Assembly: GCF_001412085.1 (NCBI RefSeq)
Contig: NZ_LKEV01000009.1
Coordinates: 1 to 64,000 of the forward strand
Direction of reading: 5' to 3'
DNA from: Corynebacterium lowii
Lineage (GTDB): Bacteria > Actinomycetota > Actinomycetes > Mycobacteriales > Mycobacteriaceae
Length of the DNA stretch: 64,000 nucleotides
In this document: piece by piece, positions 62,764 to 64,000 of the stretch
Position numbering within the stretch: the first letter of the stretch is position 1
Layout of the letters: the number at the start of each line of letters is the position of its first letter
Position numbers and translations under genes: made by a program
Notes under the pieces: generated by a model
The model's input: the letters and a program-made list of their open reading frames with translations, nothing else
Databases searched by the model: none
Told to the model about the DNA's origin: nothing

Positions 62764-63786
62764 TTATTCTCCATCGGCGGCTTTGGCGCGATTACGCCCC
62801 CGGATAACCCAGAACCAGAGGAATACCACCCACCCCACCGCGGCCAGCAGCACGAAGGTGAGCATGCGGAACACGATGGCGGCGGCCACGGCCAGCGAGG
62901 TGGGAATCTCACCCAGAGCCACGAGGGTAGAGGTGAGCATGACGTCCACCGGGCCAAGGCCGCCGGGGGTGATCTGCGCCTGCCCCACGAGTTTGGCGGC
63001 GAGGAAGGAGAGCGTGACCCCGGCGATGTCCGGGTGACCCCCCACGGCCACCACGCAGGCCCACAGGCACACGATCTCCGCCACCCATTTGAGGGTGGAC
63101 CACAGCAGCGCCAGCAGCAGATCCGGCAGCGGAATATCCACGGCGCGCAGCTGAGTGCGCAGCCCGGAGAGCTTATCCGTCCAGCGATCCTCGGGCGCGT
63201 GGGTGCGGCGGTTGAACCAGCGCAGAGCGCGCAGCAATCCGGCCTCCACGGTGGCGGGGTTGCGGGCGGCCCAACTCACGGCGTAGAGCACGGCCACCAG
63301 CCCCACTATCGACGCCCCCAGGGTCAACGGCTGCACTGAGGCACCCATGAAGAACACCGCAATGAGCCCCAAAATCGCCATGCCCGCCGCGGCGAGCAAA
63401 CCGGAGACCACCATGTACCAGCTGGCCACCACGGTGCTGGCTCCCCAGGCCAGTTGTTCCCGGAAGATCATGGCGGCGGCCACGGCGGGGCCACCGGGGA
63501 GCGTGGCGGACCACGAGTTTGCTGCTAAACCCAGGGCGTTCGCGCGCCCGCGCCCGCATTTAACCCCGGTGGAACGCAGCAGGGAGACCATCATTTCCGC
63601 CTGGAAGAGCATGGTGATGGCCGTAAAGAGCACGGCGATGGCAATGTAGCGATTATCGGCGTCTTGGAGGGCTACCCAGCCTTCGTGGAGAAAGTGCGAG
63701 TTATCCCGCAGCAGGTAGGCCAGAATCCCCAGAATGAAGAGGACGAGGCCATAGCGAAACCACGGGCTGCGCACCCACTTCCACAC
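62764..63786 (-). CDS. YbhN/LPG-synthase-type membrane protein
   Basis: A 340-residue integral membrane protein with about eight segments, matching the flippase-like domain of lysylphosphatidylglycerol synthases (UPF0104/YbhN). Family blocks: NALGLAANSWSATLPGGPAVAAAMIFREQL near 85-114 (split as NALGLAANSWSATLPG and GPAVAAAMIFREQL), and VGQAQITPGGLGPVDVMLTSTLVALG. It has no synthetase domain. GTG start at 63786 lies 2 bases from the stop of the next upstream gene, so they form an operon. In C. glutamicum I recall such a protein next to cmpL1. Confidence 0.83.
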   Translation of the reverse strand: MWKWVRSPWFRYGLVLFILGILAYLLRDNSHFLHEGWVALQDADNRYIAIAVLFTAITMLFQAEMMVSLLRSTGVKCGRGRANALGLAANSWSATLPGGPAVAAAMIFREQLAWGASTVVASWYMVVSGLLAAAGMAILGLIAVFFMGASVQPLTLGASIVGLVAVLYAVSWAARNPATVEAGLLRALRWFNRRTHAPEDRWTDKLSGLRTQLRAVDIPLPDLLLALLWSTLKWVAEIVCLWACVVAVGGHPDIAGVTLSFLAAKLVGQAQITPGGLGPVDVMLTSTLVALGEIPTSLAVAAAIVFRMLTFVLLAAVGWVVFLWFWVIRGRNRAKAADGE

Positions 63787-63788
63787 CG

Positions 63789-64000
63789 TTACTTCTCCAT
63801 CCTTTGAATGAGATCCTTAAAGGGCACCAGGTGATCGTCCTGGGAGGTGGTGCGCCCGCCGCGGGCGGCCTCGGACTCCTCGATCACCACGGCCTCATCA
63901 ATGCTGACCTGGTTCGTTGGCTTTCGAGCGGGCTCTACCGGGCTGGTGGGCTGCGGGGCGGCGGGCTCGGTTCCGTGGCCCAGCCGCGCGTAGGCGCGGC
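63789..64000 (-). CDS. C-terminal end of a gene entering from the right, probably MmpL3/CmpL1-like
   Basis: An open frame of 69 codons and a TAA stop at 63789-63791 with no start in the window. It reads a polar, Pro/Ala-rich tail with TSPVEPARKPTNQVS, IDEAVVIEESEAARGG and the end HLVPFKDLIQRMEK. No membrane segment is visible. The guess of an MmpL-type exporter tail rests on location (after pks13-accD and beside a YbhN-like gene) and on such transporters having a long charged C-terminus. Otherwise unidentified. Confidence 0.45.
   Translation of the reverse strand, partial: RAYARLGHGTEPAAPQPTSPVEPARKPTNQVSIDEAVVIEESEAARGGRTTSQDDHLVPFKDLIQRMEK

Overview
The window is chromosomal DNA of a mycolic-acid-forming actinobacterium, almost certainly a Corynebacterium. 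It is GC-rich (I estimate about 60-62% from reading) and carries the arabinogalactan/mycolate block glf, glfT2, PAP2 phosphatase, ubiA, three antigen-85-type mycolyltransferases, a cutinase-like protein, fadD32, pks13 and accD. The series hrrSA, sod, msrA, ldh, LCP protein, pheA, serS, glf, pks13 follows the order I remember from C. glutamicum, read away from the origin. No transposase, prophage, CRISPR array or tRNA gene was seen.

Layout. 1-240: end of an rRNA operon (5S) and its terminators. 0.3-4.7 kb: RluA-type pseudouridine synthase, universal stress protein, GlsB-like membrane protein, TetR regulator, YidC-like insertase. 4.7-7.8 kb: HrrSA-like two-component system, Lsr2, and a coiled-coil protein. 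7.9-14.5 kb: RecB-like nuclease, a frameshifted scramblase-like gene, sod, msrA, a membrane alpha/beta hydrolase, ldh. 14.5-16.2 kb: an AT-richer accessory pocket with a membrane protein, a 56-residue orphan, a HicB-like antitoxin and a decayed second copy of the 56-residue gene. 16.3-26.5 kb: GDPD, DUF5926, LCP protein, CPBP protease, amidase, pheA operon, zincin, septum-formation protein, serS. 26.8-35.1 kb: secreted hydrolase, acyltransferase fused to a dead HAD domain, the glycerol operon glpD-glpF-glpK, and an intact HAD phosphatase.

35.1-57.7 kb is the cell-envelope block. Glf makes UDP-galactofuranose and GlfT2 polymerises galactan. UbiA and the PAP2 phosphatase make the decaprenyl-phosphate sugar precursor for arabinan. 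AccD, FadD32 and Pks13 make the mycolate, and the mycolyltransferases attach it outside the membrane. A secreted peptidoglycan amidase flanks the block. 57.8-64 kb: small secreted protein, aldo/keto reductase, NTF2-like protein, NhaA-DsbA fusion, MmyB-type regulator, DUF3054 protein, YbhN-like protein, and the tail of what is probably the MmpL3/CmpL1 mycolate exporter.

The strongest unexplained signal is not a gene. A 13-base, non-palindromic, bipartite motif GNCGTCGNNAAGC occurs 22 times by my reading (13 on +, 9 on -). It lies in unrelated genes, different frames and one intergenic gap. My estimate of chance expectation is about 0.2-0.3 copies. It behaves like an oriented chromosome-scale DNA signal (Chi-, KOPS- or uptake-sequence-like).
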